Below, piece by piece: positions 34,867 through 43,560 of a DNA stretch of 64,000 nt. The position numbers were made by a program, and so were the translations under genes. This DNA is from Propioniferax innocua. GTDB lineage: Bacteria > Actinomycetota > Actinomycetes > Propionibacteriales > Propionibacteriaceae. The notes below the pieces were generated by a model, which worked only from the letters and a program-made list of their open reading frames with translations, searched no databases and was not told where the DNA came from. How positions within the stretch are numbered: the stretch's first letter is position 1; each line of letters opens with the position of its first letter. The stretch is from assembly GCF_006716235.1 (NCBI RefSeq), contig NZ_VFOR01000001.1:310001-374000 (forward strand), read 5' to 3'.

Positions 34867-35788
34867 GGCGTGTTGCTAAATGGTGTTCCGGGGTGCGCGG
34901 GTGATGCTGGAGTCATGTCGAGAGGTGTCATCACCGACGAGGTCTGGGAGCTGATCGGGGACGTGTTCCCTGCGGTGAACACGAGGGGCCGCCCGCCGGT
35001 GGACCGGCGCACGGTGGTCGAGGCGACCGCGTGGCGGTTCCGGACGGGGTCAGCATGGAGGGACCTGCCCGAGCGCTTCGGGAACTGGAACACGATCTAC
35101 AAGAACTTCCGCCGATGGGCGACCGAGGGTGTCTGGGAGGACCTGCTCACCCATGTCCAGCGGCGGGCCTCGCTCGCGGGCGAGGTCGACTGGGTCGTGT
35201 CGGTGGATTCATCGATCGCGCGTGTGCATCAACACGGTGCGACCCTGCCCCGGGACACAGGGGGCTCGATCGAACTACAAGAGATCCGGGCCGGAGCCGT
35301 GTGACCACGCGATCAGCCGGTCACGAGGTGGTGTGACAACGAAGATCCACCTCGTCTGCGATGGGCGAGCCCGCCCGCTGGCGTTCGTGCTGACCGGTGG
35401 ACAGATCGCGGACACGAGCATGTTCACCTGCGTGCTCGATGAGATCCCCGTCCCCGGGCGAAGCCGGGCGCGCACGAGGCCGGACCGGGTGCTCGCGGAC
35501 AAGGGATACCCGTCGAAGAAGAACCGTGCCTGGCTGCGCGAGCGCGGCATCAAGGCCACGATCCCCGAGCGCGCTGACCAGATCGAGAAGCGTCGGAAGA
35601 GACCGGGCCGGCCGATCGACTTCGGCAACGAGCAGCAGGAACGCTACACAGGGAGCAACGTCGTCGAACGATGCTTCAACGCAGTGAAGCAGTGGCGAGG
35701 GCTCGCTTCCCGATTCGACAAGACCGCCCGCTCCTACGCGGCCGGAATCTACCTCTCCGCCACCCTCCAATGGATTTAGCAACACGGC
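34867..35788 (+). mobile_element. IS5-family insertion sequence, copy 1
   Basis: 922 bases with terminal inverted repeats GGCGTGTTGCTAAAT and, at the right, the complement of GCCGTGTTGCTAAAT (14 of 15 match). CTAG target duplications lie at 34863-34866 and 35789-35792. The right CTAG supplies the TAG stop of the resolvase remnant. Translations and sampled DNA are identical to copy 2 at 40441. Confidence 0.93.
34915..35779 (+). CDS. IS5-family transposase in two frames (copy 1)
   Basis: OrfA (34915-35304) carries a DUF4096-like N-terminus (VITDEVWELIGDVFP, AWRDLPERFGNW) and the first catalytic Asp in VVSVDSSIARVHQH. OrfB continues in the +1 frame to 35779 with GRSRGG-like SRSRGGVTTKIHL, the second Asp in VLADKGYPS and the Glu in NVVERCFNAVKQW. 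Family-like continuity is restored by skipping one A at 35284, giving ELQE then SGPEPCDHAI. ATG at 34915 follows GGAG closely. Whether a +1 shift is programmed or a fixed mutation is unclear; both copies share it. Confidence 0.85.
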
Positions 35789-36265
35789 CTAGCTGGCGGG
35801 GTGGGCGCGGTTGTCATCGTGGCGCGCGAGGGCGCGGTGGACGGTGGACTTGCCGACCTCGAGCACATCCGCGATCTGCGAGAGGGTCTTACCGTCGTCT
35901 CGCATCCGTGCAGCGGCCTCGGTCCGCTCGGGAGACATGACGCTGGGCCGTCCGCCGACGCGGCCGGCGGCGCGCGCGTGCTCGAGCCCGCGCAGGGTGT
36001 TGTCGCGGATGGTGTCGACACGGAGCTGCGCGAAGACGGCGACGATGCCGAACAGCGCGCGCCCCATGGGCGTGGTCGTGTCTATCTCGGGCTCCGTGAG
36101 AGACCGAATGTCGACCCCTCGGTCGTTGAGTTCGGAGAGCGTGTCGATGGCCATGCGTTCGGACCCGGCGACGCGATCGAGCCGGCGGACAAGGAGCGTG
36201 TCGCCGGGCTCAAGGCGCTCGAGGCACGCGACCCACTGCGGGCGGCTGCTGACGGCCAGAGCGCC
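35789..36265 (-). pseudogene. Serine recombinase (resolvase) remnant lacking the catalytic N-terminus
   Basis: The open minus-strand frame reads RPQWVACLERLEPGDTLLVR, then RRLDRVAGSERM, SLTEPEIDTTTPMGRALFG and a C-terminal HTH with GKTLSQIADVLEVGKSTVHR. This is the Tn3-type resolvase/invertase family from about residue 50 on. The YxRVS segment with the catalytic serine is absent; the frame closes with a stop at 36266-36268. A shorter reading from ATG at 36154 makes 121 residues. The stop codon TAG lies in the CTAG duplicated by the IS insertion. Confidence 0.8.
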
Positions 36266-36311
36266 TCAGCCCCAGGGTGAACGCATGGTCGGAGGCGCGC
36301 CCGCGTGTGTA

Positions 36312-36317
36312 TAGACT
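36312..36317 (+). promoter_or_regulatory. -10 hexamer TAGACT, probable leaderless promoter
   Basis: TAGACT lies 6 bases before the ATG at 36324 of the substrate-binding lipoprotein, with no ribosome binding site. No DtxR/IdeR-type iron box was recognised nearby. Confidence 0.45.
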
Positions 36318-36323
36318 GACACC

Positions 36324-37328
36324 ATGCGAACGATTCCTATTACCAGTATGGCTGCGGTGGCATCTGTCGTGATGCTCGCAGCGTGCAGTTCCCCTTCCTC
36401 TGCACCCGCCCCTGATGACTCCGGAGCATCGGCTCAGCTGAGCAGCTGCGGGCTAGATCTGACGTTCGATCAAGTCCCCACGCGTGCGGTCACGCTGGAG
36501 CAGGGTGCGACGGAGATGATGCTGGCACTTGGGCTCGGTGACTCGATGGTGGGTACCAGCTACTTGACCGATGCCGTCGCACCAGAGTTCGCAGGTGCCT
36601 ACGAGCAGGTCCCTGTGCTCGCCGACCAGTACCCCACGGCGGAGCAGCTTCGCGGGGCGGATCCGGACTTCGTCTACTCCATGCGAGCATCGGCGTTTGC
36701 CCCGGATGCGGTGGGGGAACGCAGCGAACTGCGTGACCTAGAGGTTCCGGCGTATCTGTCGTCGAACGACTGCGAGGATCCGAGTTCGGTCTCTGCCGAG
36801 GGTGGCTTCGAGCAGATCTTCGCTGAGGTCACCGATATCGCGACGATCTTCGATGTGGCCGACCGGGGCGAGGATCTGATCGCCGAACAGGAGCAGGTCC
36901 TGGATCAGGTGACGTCCTCGGCGCAAGATCTGGACGGGGTGGAGGTGGTCTGGATCTACTCCACGATCAACGGCGCACCCATCGTGGCCGGGAACGCCGG
37001 CCTTCCGCAGACCATGACTGAGCTTGCCGGCTCCGAGAACGCCTTTGACGACTTGGACGCGCAGTGGACCGAGACGACCTGGGATCAGATCTCCCAGCGT
37101 GACCCTGAAGTGCTGGTGCTGGCCGACCTTTCCCGCGGCATGGACGGCGACAGCGCTCAGGACAAGATCGAGACGCTGCGTGCCGACCCGGTCACTTCGC
37201 AGCTGGCTGCGGTGCGGGAGGACCGGATGGTCGCGATCCCCGCCACCGAGATGGATCCGTCCGTGCGAAGCATCGATGCGCTGTCGACGCTGTCGGACGC
37301 CCTGGTCGAGTTCGAGGGGGCGCGATGA
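36324..37328 (+). CDS. Metal-chelate ABC transporter substrate-binding lipoprotein
   Basis: 334 residues. Lipoprotein signal MRTIPITSMAAVASVVMLAAC (cut at LAAC), an S/A/P linker, then a FhuD/BtuF-type periplasmic fold with TRAVTLEQGATEMMLALGLG, GADPDFVYS and RDPEVLVLADLS. Such proteins capture ferric siderophores, heme or cobalamin at the membrane surface. Its stop overlaps the methyltransferase start by 4 bases (ATGA). With the FecCD permease (38070) and ATPase (39104) it makes a complete importer. Ligand cannot be read from sequence. Confidence 0.9.
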   Translation: MRTIPITSMAAVASVVMLAACSSPSSAPAPDDSGASAQLSSCGLDLTFDQVPTRAVTLEQGATEMMLALGLGDSMVGTSYLTDAVAPEFAGAYEQVPVLADQYPTAEQLRGADPDFVYSMRASAFAPDAVGERSELRDLEVPAYLSSNDCEDPSSVSAEGGFEQIFAEVTDIATIFDVADRGEDLIAEQEQVLDQVTSSAQDLDGVEVVWIYSTINGAPIVAGNAGLPQTMTELAGSENAFDDLDAQWTETTWDQISQRDPEVLVLADLSRGMDGDSAQDKIETLRADPVTSQLAAVREDRMVAIPATEMDPSVRSIDALSTLSDALVEFEGAR

Positions 37329-38098
37329 ACGAGATGGTCGAAGGTGTGGAGACGTGGGCGCGCGAGCATCTGGAGAACTGGGATCGGCAGCAGGCCTCGT
37401 ACATCAACCGTCGTGAGGACCGTTTCGCGGTGATGCTCGACGTGCTTGCCGAAGCAGTTCCCGAGGATGCCCTGGTCGTCGACCTCGCCTGTGGCCCGGG
37501 GTCAATCTCAGACCGTGTGCTTCGCCGATTCCCACGGATGAGGTGTATCGCCGTCGATTACGACCCGATGCTGCTCGAGCTCGGTCGGCTCGCCTTGGCC
37601 GAGCACGGCGACCGGGTGACCTTCCACGAGGCGGACCTCTGGGACCCGACGTGGATCGAGGCCCTGGATGGTCGTCGGCCACATGCGGTGCTCTCCTCGA
37701 CCGCGCTGCACTGGTTGCCGGCTGATGTGCTGAGTCGGGTCTACCGCGACGTCGGCGACCTCCTTCTCCCGGGCGGCGTGCTGATGAACGCCGACCATCT
37801 GCGCCAGCTCGAGGGGCGCCCGCTGTTCGAAGAGCTCAGCCGCCAGGACGACCAGGCGACTCAGGCCCGCGACCAGGCATCCGGCGCGATGACCTGGGAC
37901 ACCTGGTTCTCTCGAATCGCAGACCACCACCATTTCGCCCCCTTGCGCGCCGAACGAGAGCGCCGCTTCGCGAACCGGCCGCCGAATCCGGACCTCAGCG
38001 TCGCGTTCCACGTCGCTGCGATGCGTGCCGCGCAGTTCCGTGAGGCCGGCTCGATCTGGCAGCACCTCGATGACTTCGTCATCCTCGCCCAGCGCTGA
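37325..38098 (+). CDS. Class I SAM-dependent methyltransferase within the importer operon
   Basis: 257 residues. SAM motif I VVDLACGPGSISDRVLRRF, motif II acidic IAVDYDPMLLELG, and AVLSSTALHWLPADVLSRVY as motif IV/post-I region. Small-molecule class I fold; substrate unknown. Coupled by 4-base overlap to the substrate-binding lipoprotein and overlapping the permease start, so it is an integral part of the operon. It may methylate the imported chelator, ligand or a co-imported compound. The start codon is the ATG in the ATGA overlap. Confidence 0.88.
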   Translation: MNEMVEGVETWAREHLENWDRQQASYINRREDRFAVMLDVLAEAVPEDALVVDLACGPGSISDRVLRRFPRMRCIAVDYDPMLLELGRLALAEHGDRVTFHEADLWDPTWIEALDGRRPHAVLSSTALHWLPADVLSRVYRDVGDLLLPGGVLMNADHLRQLEGRPLFEELSRQDDQATQARDQASGAMTWDTWFSRIADHHHFAPLRAERERRFANRPPNPDLSVAFHVAAMRAAQFREAGSIWQHLDDFVILAQR

Positions 38099-39107
38099 GC
38101 GGCTACGCCCGATAGGGGCGACGCTCGTCGCCTGGCTGCTGCTCGTCGCAGGCGTTCTCGTGTCGATCGCGGTCGGAGGCGGCGAGATCGGCTGGTCAGA
38201 GACTCTGCGCTCGCTAGGGAGTCGAGTGGGCCTGCCGGTGGAACCGTTATCGGCCTTGGCCGATTCGGTGGTCTGGCAACTTCGCGCCCCTCGTGCCCTT
38301 CTGGCCGCGGTCGCCGGTGCTGGTCTGGCCACCAGCGGCGCGATCTTGCAGGCGGTCACCCGGAATGCGCTGGCGGAGCCGTACCTCCTGGGCATTTCCT
38401 CGGGCGCCTCGACCGGCGCTGTCTTGGTGATGGTCGCCGGGCTCGGCGCGGGAGCAGTCTCCTTGGCGGCGGGCGCACTGGTCGGTGGCTTGGTGGCTTT
38501 CGGACTGGTCCTCGTCCTGCTCGGGCGGCACGCCTCGAATACGGGACGGCTGGTGCTGACCGGGGTCGTGGTCGGGCAGCTCTTCACAGCGATGACATCG
38601 TTGGTCCTGCTCGGGTGGGGCGATGCGGACGCCGCGCGCGGGTTGACGTACTGGCTGACCGGGTCACTCGCAGCCGCGCGTTGGCCCGCAGTCGCGCTGT
38701 GCGTCGGCGTGACCAGCATCGCCCTGGTGGCGGCACGGCTCATCGCCTCCGACCTCGACGCCTTCGCCTTCGGCGCGGTGGCTTCCGCGTCACTCGGTGT
38801 GCCGGTGGCCGCGGTGCGGAGCGTCGCGCTGATCGCCACCGCAGCGGTTACGGCGGTCGTGGTGTCCGCCGTCGGAGCGATCGGTTTCGTGGGTCTGATC
38901 GTCCCGCACGCAGTCCGCGCCCTGGTCGGCCCTCAGCATCGGCGGCTGCTGCCCGCCAGCGCGTTCGGTGGCGCCGTCTTCCTCCTGCTGGCGGACCTGG
39001 TGGGGCGGATAGTTCTCGCGCCGCGGGAGCTGCCTGTCGGCGTGATCACCGCACTGATCGGCGTTCCGGCCTTTCTGATCATCCTGCGCCGGAAGGAGCG
39101 GTCATGA
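38070..39107 (+). CDS. FecCD-family metal-chelate ABC transporter permease
   Basis: About 345 residues with eight to ten helices and family landmarks: LRAPRALLAAVAGAGLATSG, AILQAVTRNALAEPYLLGIS, and the coupling-helix region GAIGFVGLIVPHAVRALVGP. The start is tentative: ATG 38070 gives 29 bases of overlap with the methyltransferase gene; ATG 38025 is an alternative and a start nearer 38100 is possible. The stop overlaps the ATPase gene by 4 bases. Confidence 0.9.
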   Translation: MTSSSSPSAERLRPIGATLVAWLLLVAGVLVSIAVGGGEIGWSETLRSLGSRVGLPVEPLSALADSVVWQLRAPRALLAAVAGAGLATSGAILQAVTRNALAEPYLLGISSGASTGAVLVMVAGLGAGAVSLAAGALVGGLVAFGLVLVLLGRHASNTGRLVLTGVVVGQLFTAMTSLVLLGWGDADAARGLTYWLTGSLAAARWPAVALCVGVTSIALVAARLIASDLDAFAFGAVASASLGVPVAAVRSVALIATAAVTAVVVSAVGAIGFVGLIVPHAVRALVGPQHRRLLPASAFGGAVFLLLADLVGRIVLAPRELPVGVITALIGVPAFLIILRRKERS

Positions 39108-39952
39108 CGCTGTCGCTGCGCGGCGAGCACCTCATGTACTCGGTGCGAGGGCGGCCTCTGCCGATCCTGGACGACATCGAGTTCACGGCCGTTCCAGGTC
39201 AGGTCACCGCACTGCTGGGCCCGAACGGCTCCGGTAAGTCGACGCTGCTCCATATCCTGGCGGGCGTGGCCTCCCCCACGTCCGGACAGGTCAGGCTCGG
39301 AGATCGACCGCTGCAGGACGTCCCTCGCAGAGAACGAGCTCGCCACCTGGCCATGATGGAGCAAGCCAGCGACACCGATACCGACCTCGCGGTCGCAGAT
39401 GTCGTCGCCCTCGGAAGGCTGCCCCACCGAGCACGGCTGGATCTCGAGAGCCCGCGCGACGTCGCCGCCTGCACCCGGGGTCTGAGCTCGGTAGGGATGA
39501 CAGGAACCGAGCATCGGCGCTGGCAGACCCTGTCCGGCGGGGAACGGCAACGAGTCCATGCAGCTCGCGCGCTGGCGCAAGAACCCTCCGTATTACTCCT
39601 GGACGAGCCGACGAATCACCTGGACATCAGGCACCAGCACCAGCTGCTCTCACTGTTGAACCAACTGGCCGGGGATGGGCTGACGGTGGTCGTCGTCCTG
39701 CACGATCTGTCCTTGGCAGCCCAGTACTGCGACCGAGCGATGGTCCTGGACAGCGGCCGCGTGCACGCTGCCGGTGAGATCGCCGACGTCTTGACTCCCA
39801 CCGCTCTGCGCCAGGTCTTCGGTGTCGACGCGCAGATCACGCGTGCGGACGGACGCCTTGCGGTCCAGATCCTCGGGGTCACGGCGCCGCAACCCACCGC
39901 CCTACCGGCGCTGCGTGATAGTTCGCCCGCGAGCCATGCCGCCCACCGCTGA
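39104..39952 (+). CDS. FecE/FhuC-type ABC transporter ATP-binding protein
   Basis: 282 residues. Walker A GPNGSGKST, signature TLSGGERQRVHAARAL, Walker B VLLLDEPTNHLD and H-loop VVLHDLSLAAQYCDRA match siderophore/cobalamin importers. Overlaps the permease by 4 bases. A second methyltransferase gene begins 42 bases downstream with its own ribosome binding site. Confidence 0.94.
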   Translation: MTLSLRGEHLMYSVRGRPLPILDDIEFTAVPGQVTALLGPNGSGKSTLLHILAGVASPTSGQVRLGDRPLQDVPRRERARHLAMMEQASDTDTDLAVADVVALGRLPHRARLDLESPRDVAACTRGLSSVGMTGTEHRRWQTLSGGERQRVHAARALAQEPSVLLLDEPTNHLDIRHQHQLLSLLNQLAGDGLTVVVVLHDLSLAAQYCDRAMVLDSGRVHAAGEIADVLTPTALRQVFGVDAQITRADGRLAVQILGVTAPQPTALPALRDSSPASHAAHR

Positions 39953-39994
39953 GCCGACGCCGGTCGCCAGCCACCGCTTTCGGAGAGGAACGAG

Positions 39995-40440
39995 ATGAAC
40001 GAGGACAGCTACGTCGCGAACGCCGAGTGGTACGCCGCCCTGGTCGCCGGGCAGAGCGGTCTGGCCCGCGACGCGGTACGGACTTTGCTGGGCACGGTGC
40101 GCGGAGGAGATGTGGTGGATCTGGGCTCGGGGATCGGGTCCGGACTCGGAGTGCTTCGAGATCTCGGCGCGGATCGGGTCTTCGCCGTCGAGCCGTCCCG
40201 AGCGATGCGAGCAGGTCTGATGACCACTATCACCGCCGATCCAGACCTCATGGACCGCACCACAGTGATCCCCCGCAGCATGCCAGACGCCTTCGCCGAG
40301 CTGCCGCGCAGGTGGTCCGGAGCCACGATGCTGAACGTCATCGGCCATCTGGATGACGAGGCCCGACGAGCTCTCTGGCTGACGCTGAGGGAGCGTCTCC
40401 TGCCCGGCGCGACGTTGGTTCTCTCCCTCCAACCTCCTAG
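39995..40440 (+). pseudogene. Second SAM methyltransferase, truncated by the right IS copy
   Basis: ATG at 39995 with GGAGAGGAA upstream. The fragment has SAM motif I VVDLGSGIGSGLGVLRDLG, acidic VFAVEPSRAMRAG and the motif IV region GATMLNVIGHLDDEARRALW, then runs into the IS after SLQPP; the hybrid frame ends at 40453. About 148 residues remain of a usual 230-260. DNA beyond the IS (from 41367) does not continue the family pattern, so the 3' part was lost or left at the donor site rather than simply split. Confidence 0.8.
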
Positions 40441-41362
40441 GGCGTGTTGCTAAATGGTGTTCCGGGGTGCGCGGGTGATGCTGGAGTCATGTCGAGAGGT
40501 GTCATCACCGACGAGGTCTGGGAGCTGATCGGGGACGTGTTCCCTGCGGTGAACACGAGGGGCCGCCCGCCGGTGGACCGGCGCACGGTGGTCGAGGCGA
40601 CCGCGTGGCGGTTCCGGACGGGGTCAGCATGGAGGGACCTGCCCGAGCGCTTCGGGAACTGGAACACGATCTACAAGAACTTCCGCCGATGGGCGACCGA
40701 GGGTGTCTGGGAGGACCTGCTCACCCATGTCCAGCGGCGGGCCTCGCTCGCGGGCGAGGTCGACTGGGTCGTGTCGGTGGATTCATCGATCGCGCGTGTG
40801 CATCAACACGGTGCGACCCTGCCCCGGGACACAGGGGGCTCGATCGAACTACAAGAGATCCGGGCCGGAGCCGTGTGACCACGCGATCAGCCGGTCACGA
40901 GGTGGTGTGACAACGAAGATCCACCTCGTCTGCGATGGGCGAGCCCGCCCGCTGGCGTTCGTGCTGACCGGTGGACAGATCGCGGACACGAGCATGTTCA
41001 CCTGCGTGCTCGATGAGATCCCCGTCCCCGGGCGAAGCCGGGCGCGCACGAGGCCGGACCGGGTGCTCGCGGACAAGGGATACCCGTCGAAGAAGAACCG
41101 TGCCTGGCTGCGCGAGCGCGGCATCAAGGCCACGATCCCCGAGCGCGCTGACCAGATCGAGAAGCGTCGGAAGAGACCGGGCCGGCCGATCGACTTCGGC
41201 AACGAGCAGCAGGAACGCTACACAGGGAGCAACGTCGTCGAACGATGCTTCAACGCAGTGAAGCAGTGGCGAGGGCTCGCTTCCCGATTCGACAAGACCG
41301 CCCGCTCCTACGCGGCCGGAATCTACCTCTCCGCCACCCTCCAATGGATTTAGCAACACGGC
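40441..41362 (+). mobile_element. IS5-family insertion sequence, copy 2
   Basis: Same 922-base element and orientation as copy 1, with the same near-perfect terminal repeats and CTAG at 40437-40440 and 41363-41366. It truncates the second methyltransferase gene of the importer operon. Confidence 0.93.
40489..41353 (+). CDS. IS5-family transposase in two frames (copy 2)
   Basis: Identical in translation to copy 1: OrfA 40489-40878 with the first catalytic Asp, OrfB in the +1 frame ending at 41353 with the second Asp (VLADKGYPS) and Glu (NVVERCF). The same single-base skip (A at 40858) would join them. Identity of both copies implies recent transposition, so the two-frame layout did not prevent movement, unless another copy acted in trans. 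Confidence 0.85.
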
Positions 41363-41533
41363 CTAGTCCGATGGGGTTGATTGGAGGGTTCCCCAGACAA
41401 TTTGCTGGGAAAGGCTCTACCCGCTCATGAACGTGCTCGCCGCCGACAGAACAGGCTTCGACGGTTGATCCCCGTCGAGTCCGAGACGGTCATGAGACCG
41501 ATAGCCGCTCAGGCTGTGTAACCGCTGTTACCT

Positions 41534-41568
41534 ATGATCCATGCAGCAGACCCTTGCGATTGGATCAT
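41534..41568. other. Inverted repeat ATGATCCA-N19-TGGATCAT
   Basis: 8-base perfect arms overlapping the stop codon of the orphan gene that ends at 41565. Could act as its terminator, but there is no T-run on the minus strand. The rest of 41367-41564 shows nothing recognisable. Confidence 0.3.
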
Positions 41569-42308
41569 GATTCCTCCGTGATGATGGTCGGCTGACCAGC
41601 GTCATCAGCTGCGATTATCAGGCGGGTCGTTCCCGATGGCACGACCGTTGCGGTCATGGCTTCAGCGATGGACACGCCCAGGCGCCACGGCGGCAAGTCG
41701 TCGTCAGGGAAATTGGAGTAGCGCCACACCTCCCCATCGACCAAGTCGAACTGCCGGAAATCTGCGATCGCCACCGGAACCAGCCGATCCCCCACCGGCA
41801 CCACCAGATGCCCCTCGCGCCATACCTCGCCAAGACGCCACATCGCATGGGGTAACGACAACATGGTCAACGACCCTCTCCGGTCATAGTCCGGACCCGC
41901 GGCATAGGTGTAGTACGCAAGGTCCCAATCGTCGCCCTCCGGCGGCCCCGACCGAGGCACCTGCATCGGCGGAGGCGAGAACTCCTCAATGTCCAAGCCA
42001 GGCTGACCGTTCGGATGAAACCACGAAATCCCCGGCGGCAACGGTTTGCCACGGCAAGCGTAACCTTCCCAGACGTTCGAGGTAAACAGACTGGTCGCCG
42101 CCATCAACGTCGGAGGGCCTGGGGTGACCAGCTCGGTCGCGAACAGCAACTCAGGATCCAAACGCTCGGTGTCGACGACCGTGGCGTGACCACCATCAGA
42201 AACGGTCGCCCACGAGTACTCCGACACCTGCAAGGACGGCTTGTACATCCACGACAGGAACGACCGGAAAATCTCCAGATGCATCTCCGGAGTCAAGGCT
42301 TGCGACAT
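41565..42308 (-). CDS. Hypothetical protein, family not recognised
   Basis: 247 residues from ATG 42308, which has GGGGGAA upstream. No signal peptide or membrane helix; rich in Trp, Pro and acidic residues (WHPN-like SWFHPNGQPGLDIEEF, YSNFPDDDLPPWRLG). It reads like a soluble cytoplasmic protein. Located just beyond the right IS copy and 128 bases downstream of the end of the NatAB-like permease gene on the same strand. No function can be assigned. Confidence 0.65.
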   Translation of the reverse strand: MSQALTPEMHLEIFRSFLSWMYKPSLQVSEYSWATVSDGGHATVVDTERLDPELLFATELVTPGPPTLMAATSLFTSNVWEGYACRGKPLPPGISWFHPNGQPGLDIEEFSPPPMQVPRSGPPEGDDWDLAYYTYAAGPDYDRRGSLTMLSLPHAMWRLGEVWREGHLVVPVGDRLVPVAIADFRQFDLVDGEVWRYSNFPDDDLPPWRLGVSIAEAMTATVVPSGTTRLIIAADDAGQPTIITEES

Positions 42309-42435
42309 GCGTTCCCCCGGAAACACAGTGATGATTTCCCTTCCTCTGTCTGAACCGCGCTGGGTTTCGTTCCAGCCTACTTCTTCAAGGAGGACCGGAA
42401 CATGCCCCAGAAGTACAGCCCCGGAAGCCCCAGCG

Positions 42436-43560
42436 TCAGCGCAGCACCTCACGCCAGGTCAGTGCCTTGCCGGTGCGCAGGATCGAACGCTCGTACACCA
42501 TGGCGGCGAACCACAACGCGACCACGACCGAGGCGGCGAGGATCAGCACCGACACCGAGTTCTGCCACCACGTGGCGTCCCCGGTGAACACCCGCATGGG
42601 TACCGAGACCGGTGCTGAGAACGGGATGTAGGAGAGCACGTGCAGTGCCGTGGGGTTGCTGCTCAACGCGATGATCGCGAAGTACGGGAACATCACCATC
42701 ATCGTGACCGGCGTGGTGGAGGTACCGATGTCCTCCTGACGCGAGACCAGCGATGCCGCTGCACCGTAGAGGGCCGCGATCATGACGAACCCGAGCAGGA
42801 ACAGGCCCACGAACCACACGATGGGAAGCCCCAGACCGTCAAGGTTGAGCCGTCCACCGTTGACCGCCAGACCGATCAGGGCCACCGCCGCGTAGGCGAC
42901 CACCTGGGCGAACGCCAGCACCGTGTTCCCGAGGATCTTGCCGGTGAGCAGTGCACGGGTCGAGATGGTGGAGAGCAGGATCTCCACGATCCGCGTCTGC
43001 TTCTCCTCCACCACCGACTGCGCCATCGTCATGCCGAACATCATCGCCGACATGAAGAACACCAGGCCGAACCCCAGGCCGATGAAATACAGGGCCATCG
43101 GGTCGGCGGCATCGGTGCCGATCAACTCCACTTCCGGAGACACCGACAACCCCTGGATCAGCGAGGTCGGCGCTTCACGTTCACCGATCACGGTGAGTCC
43201 CAGGGGTGCGGGGCCGGGGATCAACCCCGCCTCGGCGTCCCCGGCGAGCACCGCGTCACGGACCTCCTGCTCCGACCCCACCACCATCGGCTCGTATCCG
43301 TCCTCCGGCAGCGCGTCCTGCGTCTGGACGGTCACCGCGATCGTGTCATCGGATCCGGCGATCATCGACGCCACGCTCGGCCCGACCACCGCGAGCAACA
43401 GCAGGATGCCCAGCATGATCAGGGTCGGGACGAGAAAGCCCTTGGAGCGCACCCGGGTGACGATCTCCCGTCGTGCGACCACCCCGACGGCGTGGGCGAA
43501 GGAGACGCGTCGATGATCGTCGGTGCCGACATGCGTCGACGTGTTGGTGGTGGTGCTCAT
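42436..43560 (-). CDS. ABC-2 type permease (NatB-like)
   Basis: 374 residues. First helix FLVPTLIMLGILLLLAVVG, an extracytoplasmic domain of about 120 residues, then five or six helices (YFIGLGFGLVFFMSAMMFGM; VVEEKQTRIVEILLSTIS is the cytoplasmic loop typical of NatB). Exports sodium, drugs or peptides in relatives. ATG at 43560 overlaps the ATPase stop (ATGA). The longer reading to 43767 runs inside the ATPase gene and is not supported. Confidence 0.92.
   Translation of the reverse strand: MSTTTNTSTHVGTDDHRRVSFAHAVGVVARREIVTRVRSKGFLVPTLIMLGILLLLAVVGPSVASMIAGSDDTIAVTVQTQDALPEDGYEPMVVGSEQEVRDAVLAGDAEAGLIPGPAPLGLTVIGEREAPTSLIQGLSVSPEVELIGTDAADPMALYFIGLGFGLVFFMSAMMFGMTMAQSVVEEKQTRIVEILLSTISTRALLTGKILGNTVLAFAQVVAYAAVALIGLAVNGGRLNLDGLGLPIVWFVGLFLLGFVMIAALYGAAASLVSRQEDIGTSTTPVTMMVMFPYFAIIALSSNPTALHVLSYIPFSAPVSVPMRVFTGDATWWQNSVSVLILAASVVVALWFAAMVYERSILRTGKALTWREVLR

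Larger units (their letters stand above)
34863..41366. mobile_element. Candidate composite transposon bracketed by two IS copies
   Basis: Two apparently identical IS5-family copies in direct orientation (34867-35788 and 40441-41362) enclose 4.65 kb holding a resolvase remnant and a metal-chelate ABC importer operon. CTAG flanks each IS on both sides. Because CTAG is also the expected insertion target, the outer pair alone does not prove movement as a unit. The second methyltransferase is cut at the right IS and its missing part is not found beyond it. Confidence 0.4.

Noticed and set aside
34863-41366. CTAG at both outer ends as proof of composite transposition
   Set aside because: Each IS copy is flanked by CTAG on both sides, and CTAG is the usual YTAR-type target of this group, so the outer match is expected with independent insertions too.
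41367-41430. Continuation of the truncated methyltransferase beyond the right IS
   Set aside because: Joining the frame across the IS gives about 20 residues (SPMGLIGGFPRQFAGKG) and a stop, without methyltransferase features and too short for the missing part.
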